From NCBI GenBank assembly GCA_951804985.1, contig OX638130.1, positions 104,792,040-104,856,039 on the forward strand: a DNA stretch of 64,000 nt, in the 5' to 3' direction. Positions within the stretch are counted from its first letter, which is position 1. Every line of letters starts with the position of its first letter. The position numbers and the translations under genes are program-made. Source of the DNA: Dryomyza anilis (lineage: Eukaryota; Arthropoda; Insecta; Diptera; Dryomyzidae). The notes under the pieces are model-generated. The model did no database searches and was not told the origin of the DNA. It saw only the letters and a program-made list of their open reading frames with translations. Below are positions 33,645 through 45,179 of the stretch, piece after piece.

Positions 33645-35383
33645 ATATATTGACTTGATGCACAAATATATAAAAATAATGTTTTTCCACGAGACGACTA
33701 GTGGTAACCGAAAAAAAAACGAATTTCATTTGAGTACCCATATGTATGAATGGGTAACCATGAGTACATTTGGTTACTCAAATGAAAGGAAATTCTTTCA
33801 AGATTTAAAGTTTACAGTTATTTTCAGGAACCCTAAACCCTGGAGACCTCTGGGTAACTATAAAAGGAAATCACACACATATCGAACAATTGAAGACCTT
33901 TGAAATGAGATCAAATTCTTCGATATTGAACTTATGATTCCAGTGCTACAGTAATTTAACTGAATGCAAATTTGAATTTCGATACAATTTTTTTAATTTA
34001 TTATTATTTTTTTTTATTTATAAAATATGAAATACGTGTTAAAATTTTTTGGACATAGAACATGAGTACAAAGTTTCAACGAAATCAAAAATAGTAAATC
34101 TGAAAAGTGCCCGGTTTGACGTGGAATGGTTGATATGTGTAGTGTATTTATAGTAGGCTTGTCCGACTAATAAATTTCATAATTCCAACTATCAAAATTT
34201 CCATACTTCAAAATTAGACTTATGACCTAACCTTTCTTAATGTTTTTTTTTTTTAATTTGTTTAAATTTTACAATTTATTATGGTTTTTAATATAGAAAA
34301 ATCCATAAATACAAAGAACATTTTTATAGTTTGCATAATGCTGATTGTAAACACAAAATATGACGAATTTTGTGTTTCGTTGTATTTTGTAAATTTAAAT
34401 TATAGATCGACAATATGTACATTTTCAAGCCAAAATATAAATTTCCTTAAAAAACATTAACCAAACTATATAACCCATAACTATAGTTAATAAGGTTAAC
34501 ATTTTATGACGACTTTTTTTGACAGTTTTCCTATGAAAATAAATGTCAAAAAGCTGTACATTAAAATAAACTCCAGTTTAAAATTGTCAATAGTTACGCG
34601 CCATAATATATTGTTCTAAAATATAGTAAATATATAAATTTGCATATTTTTTGTTTTATTCTCAGAAGTTTCTGTGCGTTTTTTTAACAATTTCGTTTAC
34701 TCACTGACGTCACTTGTCACTATTTACGATCATTTTAAAATTAGGTCTTGTTAATACCAGTTAAAGAACCTGTACTTTATATTGATTTTGGTTTTAACAT
34801 GTATGAAAAAATACTTTTACTTGTTATTAACACCTTTTAATGTAAACAATACAAATACCTATAGAATAAAAGCTTTTATACAAAATATTCTAAATGCTGC
34901 AGAGAAAAAAAATATAACTACCATTTTATAAATGTGTGCATTTATTTTATGAATATTTTTGAGTAACAATTCTTCTCTTATCAATTCTATATTCGCTAAT
35001 TTTTTGTAGTTGGTTCTTAAACCACTTTAGCACATACACAAACCTTGTAAATAGCTTCATAAAAAGTTTTTGTGTTAATTGAGTCGTCAAAATTGGTTGA
35101 TTAATAAATAATTCTTTAATACGAATCATGTTTTAATATAGAAATTAATTCATAAATAGTATGAAAATGCTTCTGTGAACACTATTCATAATATTTAAGC
35201 ATACATTTTTTCGGTGTACTTAAATGAGTAAAACCGGATCTTTTTTTTAATTCCTTTTCAAGAAAATAAAATTACTTGTTATTTTTGGTTTGAATTGGTT
35301 ATGTTTATAATTTATTAACACAAATAATATAAATTTTTTTTATGAAAAAATAAATCAGATTTTTATATAATTCAATAAATAAA
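33645..35383. other. AT-rich non-coding DNA, no gene seen
   Basis: An 82-codon plus frame at 33655-33903 has somewhat mixed composition but no recognised motif, splice context or supporting structure. A weak palindrome is formed by GAGTACCCATATGTATG and neighbours near 33735. Otherwise featureless. Confidence 0.45.
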
Positions 35384-35420
35384 TACATACATACATACAT
35401 ACATACATACATACATACAT
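35384..35420. repeat. (ACAT)n microsatellite
   Basis: About nine uninterrupted ACAT units. Confidence 0.97.
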
Positions 35421-35751
35421 AAATAAAACATATAAAATTCATATAACAAAAAACCTTTACAAAAGAAGATACCAGATTTCCATTTAGATATATAGAAGGA
35501 CCATGTAGACAAGAACAAATAGACTGTGTATCAGCTTTATGAAGAACGACTGTGGAACGATGATTTTTCTATATAATTTAGGGTCATTATTTTGTGATAT
35601 ACATATAGACAAATCCTCTGTTGGCATGAAGTTGGAAGAACGAAAAAGTAGTTGTAACAACCAACTTCATTCGGTTTAAACGAATTTTATACAATTTTGT
35701 TGACGAAACTGCCATATTCGATTGTCACTTGAAACATTAGCCTAGACACCC

Positions 35752-36210
35752 TAGACTGACAATGGAAAACCATGATTTCGAATCGAGAGGAGGTCACCCC
35801 CTTAGAATGGTCTATTGGAAGAGAAAATCGATGTGGAGAATTTTCAGCGAAATCCGAATATGGGAAATGGACCCGCCGGGACCTCAAAGTAGACTTTTTC
35901 GTTCCTAAATTAACAATTTCAAAATTGAATTGAAATGATGTCTCTCAAACGCAATAAACTAAAAATGTGGGTATGTCATTTGTTGGAAAATTTTATTAGC
36001 TTAGTGTTTGAGAGACATCATTTCAATTCAATTTTGAAATTGTTGATTTAGGTACGAAAACGCCTACTTTGAGGTCCCGGCGGGCAGGTCCATTTCCCAT
36101 ATTCGGATTTCGCTGAAAATTCTCCACATCGATTTTCTCATTCAATAGAGGGGTGACCTTCAAAATCAAACTCGATGATTTTTTTTTCATACAAAGTCAT
36201 TGTCAGTCTA
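35752..36210. mobile_element. Foldback MITE nested in C8 (hAT-like target)
   Basis: TAGACTGACAATG at left and CATTGTCAGTCTA at right. Arms of about 190 bp share GAGGTCCCGGCGGG, CCCATATTCGGATTTCGCTG and AATTCAATTTTGAAATTGTT in inverted order around a short centre near 35980. The flanking octamers AGACACCC and ATACACAC agree at six of eight positions, suggesting an 8-bp target duplication. Confidence 0.85.
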
Positions 36211-36312
36211 ATACACACTCCAAATTGCACTAAATCTGTTTGAAATTGTTCTAAAAATGTTCCAAATAACAACTCTTTTAGTTTAGACTATAAGAACCAA
36301 TCTAGCGTTTAA

Positions 36313-36478
36313 TGCCCGTAACTTCAACGAATAGATATCTACTGGTGCTTAGTTATCTATCGTGTAAGCAAAATTTCGTAACTTCAACGCATAGTTAAGG
36401 AGTAAAAACACCGGATAGGTAAGAGATATCTGTTCGGTACGAACACCAATAGATATCTACTCGTTGAAGTTACGGGCA
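36313..36478. mobile_element. Harbinger-like MITE nested in C8, 166 bp
   Basis: Perfect terminal repeats TGCCCGTAACTTCAACG and CGTTGAAGTTACGGGCA, with the trinucleotide TAA on both sides (36310-36312 and 36479-36481). Removing the element and one TAA restores the family C sequence GCG..TTAAGAGAACC. A 3-bp TAA/TTA duplication is the usual PIF/Harbinger signature. Confidence 0.85.
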
Positions 36479-36650
36479 TAAGAGAACCAATAATTTGGTT
36501 GGCGTAACAATTCTCTACTCAGTGTGTATGAACAGAATTTAATGTGTTTTTTTTTTTTACAATTAAGTTGCAAAAATTCGCAAAATGAAGTGCATAATTA
36601 CAAATATATAACATTACATATTACATCAAAATACTAAGGAAATTACATAT

Positions 36651-37549
36651 TAGACATCTGCATAAGTCCATTTGAAACCCACTTCAAGACATTCACTTCG
36701 TTTCAAAACATTTACTGTCGTCAACTCTATGCTTGAAAATCAAATGAATGTCTTGCTCACAACAACAAAAAACCAAGTACTGTCAAAACAAAACATAAGC
36801 AAAACAAAACTGCAGTGAAGAGGTATATGATGATGTGCAATAAATATTCAAATACTGAAATGAACTGCTTGTGACATCGAGTACTTAGTGCATTTTTCAT
36901 TTTTTTTTTATCATTCTTACTAGAGTAAGGAATAGAGTAGGAATTTTCATTAATATTGAAATATAGAAAAAAAAAACAAAAGGTATAAGAAAATCACATA
37001 ATATTTTATATTAAGTTTTTTATTTATCGAAAACCTTTTTTTTTCTTTATTTAATTTTTTCATTATTTAATTAATTTTTTTTTTGATATATTGCATTTCG
37101 ACCAACGCGTTGTTTTTGTCGTACAAATTTTTTTTTTAACAATTTTTTTTTTTTAATATTGTTTGTTGTATTTTTTATTAACACATAAATACCAATAACA
37201 ACATTACTGCCGTCGAACGAGCGTCAGATTTGTTGTTGTTTTCAATGTTCGTCTTCTCACTCGTTACTCGTTGCTCGTTGCGCTCACTCGCTGCACCTAC
37301 TGTATTCGTTGCATGTTCAGCGACAGTGTTGTCGTTTGTTGTGTTTTTCAAAACATTGAATGTTTTGAATGGCTTGATGTTTTGACAGTGCTTGACACCA
37401 ATGAAACCAATACTGAAGTGAAGTGAAGTCGCTCAAAGAGACTTCACTATAATACTGTCGATTGTCATTTGTGAAATGAATTCAAAACTGTAGAGTGCAG
37501 TAGTGCATATTTGCAGAGGAAACTTCAAAACCATTTGTGCAGATGTCTA
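36651..37549. mobile_element. Non-autonomous hAT element, 899 bp
   Basis: Ends TAGACATCTGCATAA and, inverted, TTTGTGCAGATGTCTA. It is flanked by the exact 8-bp direct repeat TTACATAT at 36643-36650 and 37550-37557, diagnostic of hAT transposition. Internal AT-rich sequence encloses a GC-rich block (37225-37335, repeats of ACTCGTTGCTCGTTG type). No transposase frame exists, so it must have been moved by another element's enzyme. Confidence 0.92.
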
Positions 37550-37570
37550 TTACATATAGCTGGCACCGAT

Positions 37571-38245
37571 AGCTTCCTCCTATCCGTACATAGATGTAAA
37601 TGATCGTCCGTATATCGAATAGAAAACTTTTGAGATATATCAGTTTTGATTTCCTAAAAACTTAGCAGTCATGTTCTGTACCTATCTTAAAATATTTAAC
37701 AGTTTTTTTTTTTAAATAAATTATTTTATACTGAAATTTATACTGAAATTTATACTAAAACTGATACTAAAACTTATACTGAACCTTATACTGAATCTTA
37801 TACTGAAACTTTTAACTTTTTTAATTCCAACTGAATCTATTGAAAGTTACTCTGAAATTCCTACTGAAATACCAAGGATAGATACACAACAATACTGAGG
37901 TAGGTAGCTTCCTCCTATCCGCACTTAGATGTAATAGATCGTCCGTATACGAATAGAAAACTTATTTATCAGTTCTGATTTCTTTCAAACTTAGCAGTCA
38001 TGTTTTGTATGTAAAAAATATAGTTCAGGAGTTTTTTGTTTATTTAAAAATAAATTGTTTTGTACTGAAACTTATACTGAAACTTATACTAAAACTTATA
38101 CTAAAACTTATACTGAAACTTATACTAAAACTTAAACTGAAACTTATGCTGAAACTTTTACTTAAAAGTCCTATTGAATCTTTTATTAGAAACTATATGG
38201 AAAGTTATTCTGAAATTCCTACTGAAACTTATACCTGTATTACGA
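37571..38245. repeat. Two-unit 335-bp tandem repeat carrying 12-bp minisatellite runs
   Basis: The AGCTTCCTCCTATCCG block starts at 37571 and again at 37906, followed in both units by ATCGTCCGTATA, ACTTAGCAGTCATGTT and then ACTGAAACTTAT-type 12-bp runs. The same 12-bp motif makes up 32560-33075. Polyleucine/lysine frames here are repeat artefacts. Confidence 0.88.
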
Positions 38246-38983
38246 TATAAAGATTCGAATTATGTTAAGGATGTTCGACATATGAAACTAAATTATTTAG
38301 AAAGGGCTATATAAAGGAATGCGGATCAAAATGTAATTTTGTAAATCATTTTGTTTTCTTGGTCTGAGTACAATAAAAATCTCGATAAGAGTTTTCATCC
38401 CAGTTGGTTATTCATCTGTGCTCCGGTAAACCCGATTTTAATGCCTACACTATTCAAGGCCGCACACTCGTGAGTGAGTGAGTAAATATGTGCGATTGTT
38501 GTTTTTGTTCTACTTGTCGACAAAAAACACTCCCTCCTGTCTACTGTGAAGAGGTGTAGCTGGCTGTCTCCAGTCTCCAGCATTGAAACCCACAACACTT
38601 TTGCACCACAGCGGCAACAGCAACGCCAACCGCAAACGTAACAACAACCGCAACAGTGACAGCGACAGCGACAGCGACGACAACAAACACCAGAAACAAT
38701 TAGAATTTCACAACCCGATCTGCATTGCAATTATAAATCGTGTAGATAAAACATCGTCGCACCGCAACGCGTCGTGTAGATATTTATCTAAGAAAGATAC
38801 GTTTTTTTTATTTATCTTATCTTTCAACTTTTATAATTGGGATATGTTTACGATGTATCGCATGGCATTAGTGGGCACAACGCGTGGCTCTATTCAAGTT
38901 GCCAATGTGGATGATAATGAGTCGCCGGCAAGTAGGACGATGAGAAGTCTAATTAGAAATCAGTCCCAGAAATCGGCATAAGT
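38246..38983. other. Mixed-composition non-coding stretch with CAACAG/CAGCGA repeats
   Basis: A GC-richer segment at about 38400-38960 includes GCAACAGCAACGCCAACCGC and a GACAGC hexamer run (38655-38680). A plus frame at 38583-38981 ends at an R/S/N-rich tail and a minus frame covers 38730-38395. Neither has a domain signature or clear splice partners. It could be an untranslated exon or regulatory DNA of an unidentified gene. Confidence 0.3.
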
Positions 38984-39613
38984 ACACACAGAATAGAGAT
39001 TTGTTGCGCCAACCTACTCTTTGCCCAACCAACTTATTCGGTTCTCTCAACCGCTTCGTCGGTTGTTATTGTCAAAATAAAATGTTCTGTAACCAATTTC
39101 AAACTGTTTTAGAACAATTTAGTACATCTTTAGAACCATTAGGAGTGTGTATAGACTAATATTGCATGTGTATAGGTAGCCGCGGTAGCTCAGTGGTTAA
39201 TGCGTTGGACTACGAGCCGAAAGGTCCCCGGTTCAAGCCTAGACTGGGCTAACAACATCTTTTCATAGATACATTTTTCTATACCGCGCTACCTCTCGGC
39301 AATAAATGGCAAACCTACGAGAGTAAAACATTGCCTATGAAAAAGCTATCACCCGCCGTTCGGATTCGGCAATAAACTGTAGGTCCCACCACTTTGAGTA
39401 CAAATATAACTCACACAGCTCAAAATGGTGAGAGAGCTCGGCCTAAGTTCTATTAGTAGGACTGTAGTGCCAAACTATTATTATATTATAGGCTAATAAA
39501 GCAGTTTCGCCAGCAAATGTGTAAACCATTCGATTTAACCGAATGAAGTTAGTTGGTACAACTAATTTTTTTATTCTTCTAACCTCATGCCAAAAGAGGA
39601 TTTTACTGTGTGT
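38984..39613 (+). mobile_element. MITE family C, copy C9, interrupted by SINE S5
   Basis: C sequence from CACACAGAATAGAGATTTGT to ATTGCATGTGTATAG. It resumes after the SINE as GGCTAATAAAGCAGTTTCGC and ends GATTTTACTGTGTGTAG. Confidence 0.9.
39176..39486 (+). mobile_element. tRNA-derived SINE, copy S5, nested in C9
   Basis: Complete head, body and ATTATTATATTA tail. The uninterrupted C family reads GTGTATAGGCTAAT; here TATAG is duplicated on both sides of the SINE (39171-39175 and 39487-39491), so the insertion junctions can be read exactly. Confidence 0.94.
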
Positions 39614-40302
39614 AGACATTTATAAAAGTGCTACAATATCAACCATATAAATCAAAGAGATATTGGCAAAAATACAGTCAGAAAACAGTTTCTTGTTGTG
39701 AAGAAAAAAATTACTTGAAATCCAGGTTCTAGTTCCTTTGTGTTGCCTTATTTATCAAGGCGTGCTCAGTAGGCTGGGTCGAAGTAATCTTTCATTTTAG
39801 GGGTGGACTTTCAATTACCTTTTTTTTTGTATGAAGACCGATCCGGCTTAGTGTCCAGCATACTGCGGTCGTAGCTTAGGGCCCTTTCCTGTATTCCGCA
39901 CGAACGAAAACAACGAACAAATGACGTCAATATTATTTGAATTTCATGCTTTTTTAAAATTGTTTAGTCAAATTCGAAATATATTGGATAAAATAAAATT
40001 AAATTAAGAATTTGAATTCTATTATATATAAAAAAATATAAATGGTGATAAATATATAAGATTCTCATTTTTAATTAATGTTTTTCAGATAAATTTTAAT
40101 TTAAATTTTTAGCGTAGCGTACATAAAAGGCATGGCACTGCATGAGAATTAAACAGAAATAATAAATTTACATTATCACTGCGTATTACGTTATCTAAAT
40201 AAGCGTAATAATATGTAAACAATTTCATTTAAAATCGTTTTCAGTACAAAGAGAAAAAAACACTGAAAGCTTTGGTAAAAACACTTTAAAATTTAAAGTA
40301 TG
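39614..40302. other. Non-coding DNA, no gene seen
   Basis: Unique AT-rich sequence with no sustained frame. Confidence 0.5.
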
Positions 40303-40608
40303 CACACACAGAAAAATTCTCTTTTTGGCATAAGGTTGGAAGAACGTAAAAGCTAGTTGTAACAACTAACTTCATTCGGTTAAAACGAATTTTCTACAAA
40401 TTTGTTGGTGAAACTGCCATATTCGGTTGGTGCTTGAAATATTAGCCTATACACACTTTAAATTGTTCTAAAACTGTTCGAAATTGGTTACAGTTAAAAC
40501 TAGAACTTTTTAAGTTTTGACAATAACAATAGACTAAGCGGTTTAGAGAACCGAATATGTTGGTTCGGTAAAGAGTTGGTTGGCGCAACAAATCTCTATT
40601 CTGTGTGC
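40303..40608 (-). mobile_element. MITE family C, copy C10, full length
   Basis: From CACACACAGAAAAATTCTCT to AATCTCTATTCTGTGTG. It is reverse oriented and about 305 bp. Confidence 0.9.
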
Positions 40609-41217
40609 ATATATAAAATTCAAATGTATTCTAAAATATTTAAATTAAATTGGAATTAAATTTACTTTGACATGTTTAATTTTAATGCTTGATTTTAATG
40701 ATTAATTTTATCCTATCATAAAAACGAAATGCCCTAAAACGTTAGAAATTCCAGTGTCAATATTTTTCTTTTTAATTAATTAAAACTTAAACGACGACGA
40801 TGTTTTTTGACGAATTAGTTTTCGTTTTGAATTATAAGGGGGTTAATTTTAAAATTTTTCCATTTTTATTTAATCGTGGCACATTTAATCTTATTAAAAG
40901 TTTAAAAAAATGTAATGATTCTCTGAAAAATCTATTCTCCCATTTCATAATATGTTGCTAAGTCTAACCAGTAGGAAAGGTTAGGTCACATTGGACATTT
41001 TGAAGTAGGAATATTGTGATAGTTGGTGTGATGAAGTTAGTAAGAATTATGAAAGTTATAGATAGCCGACTGTAGATACCCAACACATATGTGATAATGT
41101 GAGTGGTGACCACTTAAAGAGGTGCATATGTCACCAAGGTTTATAAATCATGAAAATAACTACAAACTTCAAATCGCTGTAGAATTTCCTTTCATTTGAT
41201 ACCCATGTGTATAAATG

Positions 41218-42102
41218 CCCAAGTAACCACTTTGTGGCAACTTAAGTGGTAGCGTCACAATTACCATAAAAGTGTTTGTTCTAAATCATGTGAAATATAC
41301 TTATTTGCCACCCAATTGACATTGAAAAAGCCCCGTGGCGAGGCTTAGTTGCCACAAATTTTGATCCATCAAAGTTTCGATTCATCTGTTTGGAACTTGA
41401 ACAGTAATTTTAACTTGAACTGTAATTTATGTGTAGATTAAAAATAAAAATATTGAAGATCCTACGCAGTGCCATTAACGTGAATGTTTGTCCCGTTATA
41501 AAAAATAATAATAGAAGTCTTTACGAATAGAGTTTTGTAAAAATTACAACTCAAATTTAACAAACGAATTTAACGAATTTAACGAATTTAATCCCCTCTA
41601 ATTTTTACGCGGAACCAAAAAATGCAAATTTGTGAAAATTTATTAAAAAAGTGTTTTTTTTTGCGGATGTATATTTTTGCAACACAACTTTCCATAAACA
41701 TATTTAGTGGATGTTATAAATATGTCGTGTATAATAATATACATTTATTAAATTTTAAAGTTAATTAGCTACATTATTAGGTTCCTATTAGGTTCTTCAT
41801 TCTATATTTGCCACATATATGGAACATATACATATAATACATTTAATAATTTGCCACTTTTTGGCACCTCATAGCAACAAAGGTAACTCCGCCCTTTATT
41901 GTAAGTATTTGTTCCATTCTCATAATGAATGACTTATATATCACAGCATTGCGACATATTATAGCGTATGTTCCATACATGTTATTAGTCACCTCTTTAG
42001 GACTAAATATTATTAGTTTGCAACACTGGTGTCAGAGGTAACTTAAAAGGTACACATATGCCACAATAGGTTGTGGCAATGGTCGAGCCGTGGCTGCTTG
42101 GG
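41218..42102 (+). mobile_element. MITE family D, copy D3, nested in the DINE-1
   Basis: Starts CCCAAGTAACCACTTTGTGG and ends GAGCCGTGGCTGCTTGGG, so the ends are inverted CCCAAG(T/C)A(A/G)CCAC repeats. The DINE-1 text TACCCATGTGTATAAATG continues across it as GGTGGGTAGG. About 470 bp between 41395 and 41863 has no counterpart in D1 or D2 and may be a further insertion. Confidence 0.78.
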
Positions 42103-42188
42103 TGGGTAGGTATACCGAATTGCGATTTTTTTTAGAGAACCACAAGTCGGTTCCCGAGAAAACATTATTATCATATTTTTGAGCATAA

Positions 42189-42488
42189 TATAATAGTTTG
42201 GCACTACAGTTCTATAAGAACTTAGGCCGAGCTCTTTCACCATTTTAAGCTGTGCGAGTTATATTTGTACTCAAAGTGGTGGGACCTACAGTTTATTGCC
42301 GAATCCGAACGGCGGGTGAGAGCTTTTCATAGGCAATGTTTTACTCTCGTAGGTTTGCCATTTACTGCCGAGAGGTAACGCGGTATAGACAAATGTTTCT
42401 ATGAAAAGATGTTGTTAGCCCCAGTCCAAGCTTGAACCGGGGACCTTTCGGCTCGCAGTCCAACGCACTAACCACTGAGCTACCGCGG
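42189..42488 (-). mobile_element. tRNA-derived SINE, copy S6, nested in the DINE-1
   Basis: Minus-strand copy with head at the right (CCGCGGTAGCTCAGTGGTTA on the minus strand), body and TATTATA tail. ATAA occurs on both sides (42185-42188 and 42489-42492), a short and therefore weak target duplication. Confidence 0.9.
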
Positions 42489-42858
42489 ATAAAGTGAATA
42501 TATATTTGAGCAAAAAAAGTTCACTAAAGCTCGTATAAATTAAAATTCACCTCTAGAAGTAAATTGTATGAGGTATTCGAACAAAAGTGGTCGGTGCGCA
42601 GGTCACACTAGACCGAGCATGCCCATTTTATTGTTCATACAGCGTAGATATATAATTAATCTGAATTAAAAGTTTCATTGATCTAGCTCTTCTAATTTTT
42701 CTATAATAGTGATTTCAACAGACATACGGACGGCTAAATCGACTCATGCTGATCAAGAATATGTATACTTTCTCATACCGGAAATGCTTCTTTCTGTCTA
42801 TTACAAACGGCGTACCAAACTGAATATAACCTTTCACTCTTAGTGTAGGGTATAAAAA

Positions 42859-43690
42859 GTGAACTTTTCAGACGACATTTTTTTGGAATTATATTTGTAA
42901 TACCCCTAAAATTTGGTAGAATTTGTATTCGAATAATAAAAATTCGTAGAACATTACAAAATTCAAAAATGTCCATTACATTATTCAAATATTTCTTTCT
43001 AAGTATTCGTAGTCCAAAATGGATTGTAAGTTTTTAAAATAGTTTCATATATCCTAAGTATATTTTTGATTAAAACTTTCCATAAAATTGACCGATTTTG
43101 TAAGATATAATTTATATATACAAAATCATTTATCTACATTGTAATTTTTAACATTTCCGAAATACCTTAAATGCATGCAATTCATTAAATTTGTGACTAT
43201 GAACTGAATTAAGTGCCACCCATGAATGTAAAATGGATTGGAATGTCTTGATTGACGTATTGGATTTTAAATTTCTCAAACCTTTAGATTAATGGTGTAA
43301 ACTTTAAAATTTTAAGTGCATTTTTATCTCACAGTGTAGTATGGCGCCAAAATACTGTCGATTTTTGTTGTTGCTATGCTAGTAAATGCAAACATTTTAA
43401 GTAGAATATGATTGTAAACTGTTACAATTGTGAAAGACAATACATATATCTTAAAGTTAAGAGATTATAATACTATGAAAAACCAGTTGACACTAAAAGA
43501 AACAAATAATATTAAATAAATAATATACACTATCTGAGTATACAATTTTCACAATATTATAGAGATTATAATGACTCTTCCTGGTATGAATAAATAACAT
43601 TTTTGTATTTTAAAGTAATTAACTAAAAAACTTGAAGTTTTAAAAAATATTAATAAAATTTAATTATTTTATAGTCAGAATTTTGAATAT
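42859..43690. other. AT-rich non-coding DNA, no gene seen
   Basis: No repeats or frames of note. Confidence 0.5.
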
Positions 43691-44156
43691 TATACAGGGT
43701 GTTTAATTCATCGATGTCAATAATGCAGGAGATCATTCTATGAATCAAAAAAATAAGAAATTGTTAAATAAAATGATGTCCTATATTGCACCCTTTTTAA
43801 GATACAGGGTGTTTAGTAAATGCATATGACTGACTAACCTAGTCAAGAAAATTGGTTATAAAGTATAATATGTTGATAACTGAATAATAGTTTTTAGCTC
43901 ATGTTTTAGAAAATTAAATTGTCTTTCCAATGGCATATCACATCTTCGAACCCCATGATTTCTTCCTATTTTAAAACGTACGTAAAAAAAAAATTTACAA
44001 AATGAAAATTAAAATTTTGACTTTGCCATTGAATTTCTCAAAATTTCGTTATCGATTACCCCAATTTTTTTTTCTAATTTATAACATTTTCTTATTTTAT
44101 TGAGTCATAGAATGATCCCCTGAATTATTGACATCGATGAACCAAACACGCTGTAT
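43691..44156. mobile_element. TA-flanked MITE with about 55-bp inverted repeats
   Basis: TATACAGGGTGTTTAATTCA at left, then TCGATGTCAATAATGCAGGA and GATCATTCTATGA. These are mirrored at right by TCATAGAATGATCCCCTGAA and ending AACACGCTGTATA. A second CAGGGTGTTTAGTAAA word sits inside at about 43805. About 466 bp, non-coding, of Tc1/mariner-like appearance. Confidence 0.85.
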
Positions 44157-45160
44157 AAAGAGATATTCCCATTTCGAAACGGTATAGGTATTCCTATTAC
44201 AAATTACGTTTTCGATTCGATTTTGTTCATATTTTAAATTCCTTATACCATTTTTAATGAAACGCATTAAATTGCAAATTTAAGTAATCTCAGATATTTG
44301 TATATTTCACTTTTATTAACATTACTCGGCACGTACATCAACATCATACGTCTCGATATTTTTTAAATTTGCAATTTACTGAATACTAGAATTACCTAAG
44401 ATTTTATATTGCAGATATTTGTATACCTTTCAGTTCACTCAACTTAATCCAGCATTAAATTATGTAAATATGAGTTGCAAAGTATTATTGTTCCATATAT
44501 TAATTAGTCCTTACCTAGAACAGTCCCATTATCTGCGTACTTGGTGCAAATAATAAATTCATAATTGCAATATTATTCATTCATATGACGAACGTAGATA
44601 AAATATTTCCATTACTTGGCTGATAAAAAGCCGTTGTTGACTGCGGATCGTGTCAAAAGGTTTATGGCCTTTGGACTGAGAGATAAACTAGAGATATAAT
44701 GTGATTTTTATCGTTTTTTTGAAATGCAAATAATATGATTTTGATTAAGATATTTTTCTTTAATATCGCCAATCCCACGTATAACTTACACATAGAGAAA
44801 AAAAGTACTCTATGCATTTTTAAGTGTATGCATTTTAAGTGTATTTTAAGTCAAATCGCGGCGGAAAGTCATCTTTTGGTTGTTCGCTGGCAGATTATAA
44901 GACAAAACTAGACGTAATTTTCACATGTAATTAGGCGGTTTTGCAGTATCGTCGACGATATGATGGAATTTTTATTCTAGATGATTTTAAAAATAGTCCG
45001 ATCTTGGAAAAAATGAAGGCTTCCATTAATTTAGACATGATTTATGTAGTAATTGTAGAAAAAAAAGAGTAGTAAACAAACTATTTAGAGTGACAAGAAT
45101 AAATGATTTATTTTTATGAGAAAAAATAAATAACATTGAACGTTATTACCAAACGGGAAC
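44157..45160. other. AT-rich non-coding DNA, no gene seen
   Basis: Ordinary sequence without identifiable repeat ends. Confidence 0.5.
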
Positions 45161-45179
45161 ATATAGGTACTCAAAATAA

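Larger units (their letters stand above)
35600..36528 (-). mobile_element. MITE family C, copy C8, interrupted by two other MITEs
   Basis: Reverse-oriented C sequence appears in three collinear pieces: 35608-35751 (TTGGCATGAAGTTGGAAGAA to GAAACATTAGCCTAGACACC), 36211-36309 (TACACACTCCAAATTG to AAGAACCAATCTAGCG) and 36482-36528 (GAGAACC to CAGTGTGTA). The gaps are filled by two separate inverted-repeat elements. Confidence 0.85.
40960..42858 (+). mobile_element. DINE-1/mini-me-type element, interrupted by D3 and SINE S6
   Basis: Collinear with 58050-58834: GGAAAGGTTAGGTCACAT, ACCCAACACATATGTG, TCATTTGATACCCAT, GGTGGGTAGGTATACCGAAT, AACCACAAGTC, TACAGCGTAGATATAT, ACAGACATACGGACGG, CTAAATCGACTCATGCTGAT and TTTCACTCTTAGTGTAGGGT. 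The (GACA)n block is short here. Two later insertions split it. Confidence 0.82.

Noticed and set aside
37200..37480. GC-rich block that looked like a promoter
   Set aside because: It lies inside the 899-bp hAT element bounded by perfect TTACATAT duplications, so it is transposon sequence.
38005..38250. 81-codon frame with LILKLILK repeats
   Set aside because: A direct consequence of the 12-bp minisatellite, whose period keeps a frame open.
38395..38981. Opposing frames of 111 and 132 codons around a CAACAG/GACAGC repeat
   Set aside because: Simple-sequence peptides (NSDSDSDSDD, CCRRCRCRCHC) with no domain or splice partner; left as a possible non-coding exon only.
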